A DNA stretch of 52,641 bases from Microterricola pindariensis (GTDB lineage Bacteria; Actinomycetota; Actinomycetes; Actinomycetales; Microbacteriaceae), in contig NZ_MPZN01000023.1 in the NCBI RefSeq assembly GCF_002936985.1, forward strand, positions 1 to 52,641, in the 5' to 3' direction. This document shows positions 50,345 through 52,641 of this stretch, piece by piece. The notes under the pieces were generated by a model that worked only from the letters and a program-made list of their open reading frames with translations, was not told where the DNA came from and made no database searches. Position numbers and translations under genes: made by a program. Each line of letters starts with the position of its first letter. Position 1 is the first letter of the stretch.

Positions 50345-51799
50345 ATGGCAGACGCAACCACGGCCCGAGACGTCGAACAGATCGCGATTGGGGCGGACCG
50401 GGCGGCAGATGTCTGGGCGTCTACGAGTGCCACCGAGCGAGGTCGCGTGCTCAGGGCTGTCGCAGACGCCCTTGACGATGCCGCTGGCGAGCTCATCCCG
50501 CTCGCGATGGCCGAGACGAACCTCGCTGAGGGACGACTCGCCGGCGAGCTGCGACGCACGACGTTCCAGCTCCGGATCTTCGCCGAGACGCTCGAGGAGG
50601 GCGGCTACCTCGATGTGCGCATCGACCACGCGGATGACGCCTGGCCGATGGGCGCGCCGCGCCCCGACCTGCGCCGCTCGCTGATCTCGGTCGGCCCGGT
50701 CGTCGTCTTCGCGGCCAGCAACTTTCCGTTTGCGTTCTCCGTTGCCGGAGGCGACACCGCCTCCGCGCTTGCCGCCGGCTCCTCGGTGATTCTCAAGGCG
50801 CATTCCGGGCATCCGGGTCTCTCCCGGCGCACCGCCGAGATTGTTGGCGACGCCCTCGCCGGCGCCGGCGCCCCCGCGGGGGTCTTCACGGTCATCTTCG
50901 GCACCGAGGCCGGCCGGCTCGCCTTGCAGCACCCGCTCGTGAAGGCGGGTGCATTCACCGGGTCCATCGCCGGTGGTCGCGCACTCTTCGACCTCGCCCA
51001 GTCCCGCCCCGAGCCCATCCCCTTCTATGGGGAGCTCGGAAGCGTCAATCCCGTCTTCGTCACCCGCGCTGCCGCCTCGGCCAGGGGCGAGAGCATTGCG
51101 GAGGAGTTCGTGGGATCCTTCACCCTCGGTGCCGGTCAGTTCTGCACGAAGCCGGGCATCCTCTTCGTGCCTCGCGCCTCTGACCTGGCGTCCCGTCTTG
51201 CGGGAAGCACGTTGCCGCCGGCGGCGAAGCTGCTCAACGCGCGCATCCAGTCCGGCTTCCTCGACGCGCTCGCCGACGTGCGGAGCCATGCCGCGGTGCG
51301 GGTGTTGTGCGCGCGCGACGATGCGTCCGACGGGCCGCCCGCCCCCAGCCTCTTGGCGACCGACATCGCCGCACTGTTGGACGATCCGCAGGCCCTCCTG
51401 GCGGAGGTCTTCGGGCCGGCGGCACTGGTCGTCGAGTACGACGACGAAGCGCAGCTCCTCGAGGTCGCCAGAGTCCTGGAGGGCCAGCTCACCGCAACCA
51501 TCGTGGGGGAGGACGAGGACCAGATCGCGCCCGAGTTGATCCGTTTGCTGGCCAAGAAGGCCGGCCGGGTCCTCTGGAACCAGTGGCCGACGGGGGTCTC
51601 GGTGACCTACGCGCAGCAGCATGGCGGGCCATACCCGGCCACCACCGCTTCGGCATCCACCTCGGTGGGCACCGCGGCGATCACTCGCTTCCTGCGGCCG
51701 GTGGCCTTCCAAGGGCTCCCTCAACACCTACTGGCGGCCGAGCTGCGCGATGAGAACGAGCTCGGGATCCGCCGTCGTGTCAACGGCGTGCTCGGCTAG
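50345..51799 (+). CDS. Aldehyde dehydrogenase, 2,5-dioxovalerate (2-oxoglutarate semialdehyde) type
   Basis: A 484-aa NAD(P)-dependent dehydrogenase. It resembles the ketoglutarate-semialdehyde group: early ERGRVLRAVADALDDAAGELIPLAMAET, GPVVVFAASNFPFAFSVAGGDTASALAAG, and KAHSGHPGLSRRTAEI. The general-base region lies in YGELGSVNPVFV, the catalytic Cys267 in GAGQFCTKPG, and EVFGPAALVVEY appears late. It should oxidise 2,5-dioxopentanoate, the product of the kdgD dehydratase, to 2-oxoglutarate. The ribosome site CAGGAG lies 9 nt before ATG 50345. It is divergent from the LysR gene and is followed by a strong convergent terminator. Confidence 0.9.
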   Translation: MADATTARDVEQIAIGADRAADVWASTSATERGRVLRAVADALDDAAGELIPLAMAETNLAEGRLAGELRRTTFQLRIFAETLEEGGYLDVRIDHADDAWPMGAPRPDLRRSLISVGPVVVFAASNFPFAFSVAGGDTASALAAGSSVILKAHSGHPGLSRRTAEIVGDALAGAGAPAGVFTVIFGTEAGRLALQHPLVKAGAFTGSIAGGRALFDLAQSRPEPIPFYGELGSVNPVFVTRAAASARGESIAEEFVGSFTLGAGQFCTKPGILFVPRASDLASRLAGSTLPPAAKLLNARIQSGFLDALADVRSHAAVRVLCARDDASDGPPAPSLLATDIAALLDDPQALLAEVFGPAALVVEYDDEAQLLEVARVLEGQLTATIVGEDEDQIAPELIRLLAKKAGRVLWNQWPTGVSVTYAQQHGGPYPATTASASTSVGTAAITRFLRPVAFQGLPQHLLAAELRDENELGIRRRVNGVLG

Positions 51800-51861
51800 G
51801 CCCGCGCCCGTTCCCTGAGCGGCACCTGCACGCAGCCGCCCCTGGGCGGCATCCAGAAACG

Positions 51862-51900
51862 CGTTTGGCCCCACCCCCTGCTCGGGTGTGGGGCCAAACG
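51862..51900. terminator. Bidirectional terminator between convergent dehydrogenase genes
   Basis: CGTTTGGCCCCAC (51862-51874) pairs perfectly with GTGGGGCCAAACG (51888-51900), with an inner CCC/GGG. The arms themselves supply TTT and AAA near the base. Confidence 0.75.
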
Positions 51901-51911
51901 GCCTGCGCCGG

Positions 51912-52641
51912 CTACGCCCGCAGGAGCACCTTGCCGACCCGGCCGGGCTCGGCGCTGGCGGCGGCGGCCGCCGTGATGTCGCCGAAGTCGAATGTGGCGG
52001 CGACGGGCAGTGTCAGGGTGCCGTCGAGCACGCGCCCGATCAGCTCCTGGAAGAGCTGTCCCTTGAGCTCTGCCGGCATCTCGCGGCTGACCACGCTGCC
52101 CCAGAAGCCCGTGACGGTGATCTGCTTGAAGATGACGTCGCCGGAGGAGAGCTCGAGCTTCGGCGATGCCATGGCCCCGAACACGACGAGGGTGCCGTTC
52201 GCCGCCAGCGTGGACAGGACGTCGCCCGCGGCGGCGCCGCCGACGGAGTCGATGCCCACTCGGATGCCGGCACCTTCCGTGAGCGCGGCGAGCTCAGTGC
52301 GCCAGTGCTCAGAATCGGTGGAGATGACCTGCTCGATCCCCTGGGCGCGCAGCTCTTCGACGCCCTCGGCGCGGCGAACGAGGCCGACGACGTTGATTCC
52401 GCGAGCCGCCCCGAGCTGGGCGACCATGCGGCCCACCGCGCCGTTGGCGGCATTCTGGATGAGCCAGTCGCCCGGCTGCAGATCAAGCGAGTGCAGAAGG
52501 CTGAGCGCGCTGAACGGCATGGAGACGAGTTGCGCGGCGGCCTCGTCGGAAAGCGCCTCCGGGACGGGGATGAGCGCCGACGCGGGGGCGACGAAGTAGT
52601 CGGCCCACACTCCGAACGTCCCGCCGGTGGTGACGCGCTGG
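51912..52641 (-). CDS. Zinc-less quinone oxidoreductase/enoyl reductase-type MDR dehydrogenase, partial
   Basis: The C-terminal ~243 residues of a medium-chain dehydrogenase/reductase; the N-terminus lies beyond the right edge (the frame reads QRVTTGGTFGVWADYFVAP from the last bases inward). The nucleotide-binding domain shows QPGDWLIQNAANGAVGRMVAQLGAARGINVVG, a variant of the AxxGxxG loop with NGAVG. DSVGGAAAGDVLSTLAANGTLVVFG and FWGSVVSREMPAELKGQLFQEL follow. This matches the 2-enoyl thioester/quinone oxidoreductase branch. It converges with the aldehyde dehydrogenase gene, so a shared pathway is not implied. Confidence 0.85.
   Translation of the reverse strand, partial: QRVTTGGTFGVWADYFVAPASALIPVPEALSDEAAAQLVSMPFSALSLLHSLDLQPGDWLIQNAANGAVGRMVAQLGAARGINVVGLVRRAEGVEELRAQGIEQVISTDSEHWRTELAALTEGAGIRVGIDSVGGAAAGDVLSTLAANGTLVVFGAMASPKLELSSGDVIFKQITVTGFWGSVVSREMPAELKGQLFQELIGRVLDGTLTLPVAATFDFGDITAAAAASAEPGRVGKVLLRA

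Overview
The window is high-GC DNA with many GTG starts and several apparently leaderless genes. Gene content includes a cebEFG-bglC type cellobiose operon, LytR-CpsA-Psr and VanY wall enzymes, and actinobacterial-type rhamnose enzymes. All of this points to an actinobacterium, most likely Microbacteriaceae; the genus cannot be fixed from the sequence. No phage, transposase or CRISPR array is visible. One clear orphan DNA methyltransferase and several dispersed repeats are present.

Region 1 (1-16.7 kb) is a carbohydrate island. A rhamnulokinase (cut by the left edge), a RhaD-SDR fusion (aldolase plus lactaldehyde dehydrogenase) and a DeoR regulator lie on the minus strand. An L-rhamnose isomerase with its own LacI regulator lies at 14.3-16.7 kb. 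Together they give L-rhamnose -> rhamnulose -> rhamnulose-1-P -> DHAP + L-lactaldehyde -> L-lactate. Between the two halves sits a tight plus-strand operon (5.8-14.2 kb) with a divergent LacI gene: lipoprotein binding protein, double ATPase, two permeases, RpiB/LacAB-type isomerase, glutamine-amidotransferase-like protein, a second rhamnulokinase-like kinase and a second class II aldolase. Its substrate is not evident, and this is the best candidate for an undescribed sugar pathway.

Region 2 (16.7-24.8 kb) is mixed: hydroxyacid dehydrogenase, MarR plus MFS exporter, alpha/beta hydrolase, a domain-permuted lipoate ligase, a small zinc-ribbon protein, LtrA, and an orphan methyltransferase followed by microsatellite and palindromic repeats. 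Region 3 (24.8-30.8 kb) is a cellobiose/cello-oligosaccharide operon (binding protein, two permeases, GH1 beta-glucosidase, CebR) with three identical 12-bp palindromic operator cores at its promoter. Region 4 (30.8-43.1 kb) holds envelope and housekeeping genes: VanY, an MFS transporter, two tandem secreted amidases behind a structured leader, phosphoglucomutase, prephenate dehydratase, a diacylglycerol-kinase-family protein, serS, a HAD hydrolase, two tRNA-Ser genes and an LCP protein.

Region 5 (43.1-52.6 kb) begins with a probable gene remnant. It then carries a minus-strand operon of 5-dehydro-4-deoxyglucarate dehydratase, a glutamate-type ABC transporter and a class I aminotransferase. 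A LysR regulator and a divergent 2,5-dioxovalerate-type aldehyde dehydrogenase sit upstream. This implies a route from a C6 diacid, perhaps an amino acid, to 2-oxoglutarate. A quinone-oxidoreductase-type dehydrogenase is cut by the right edge.
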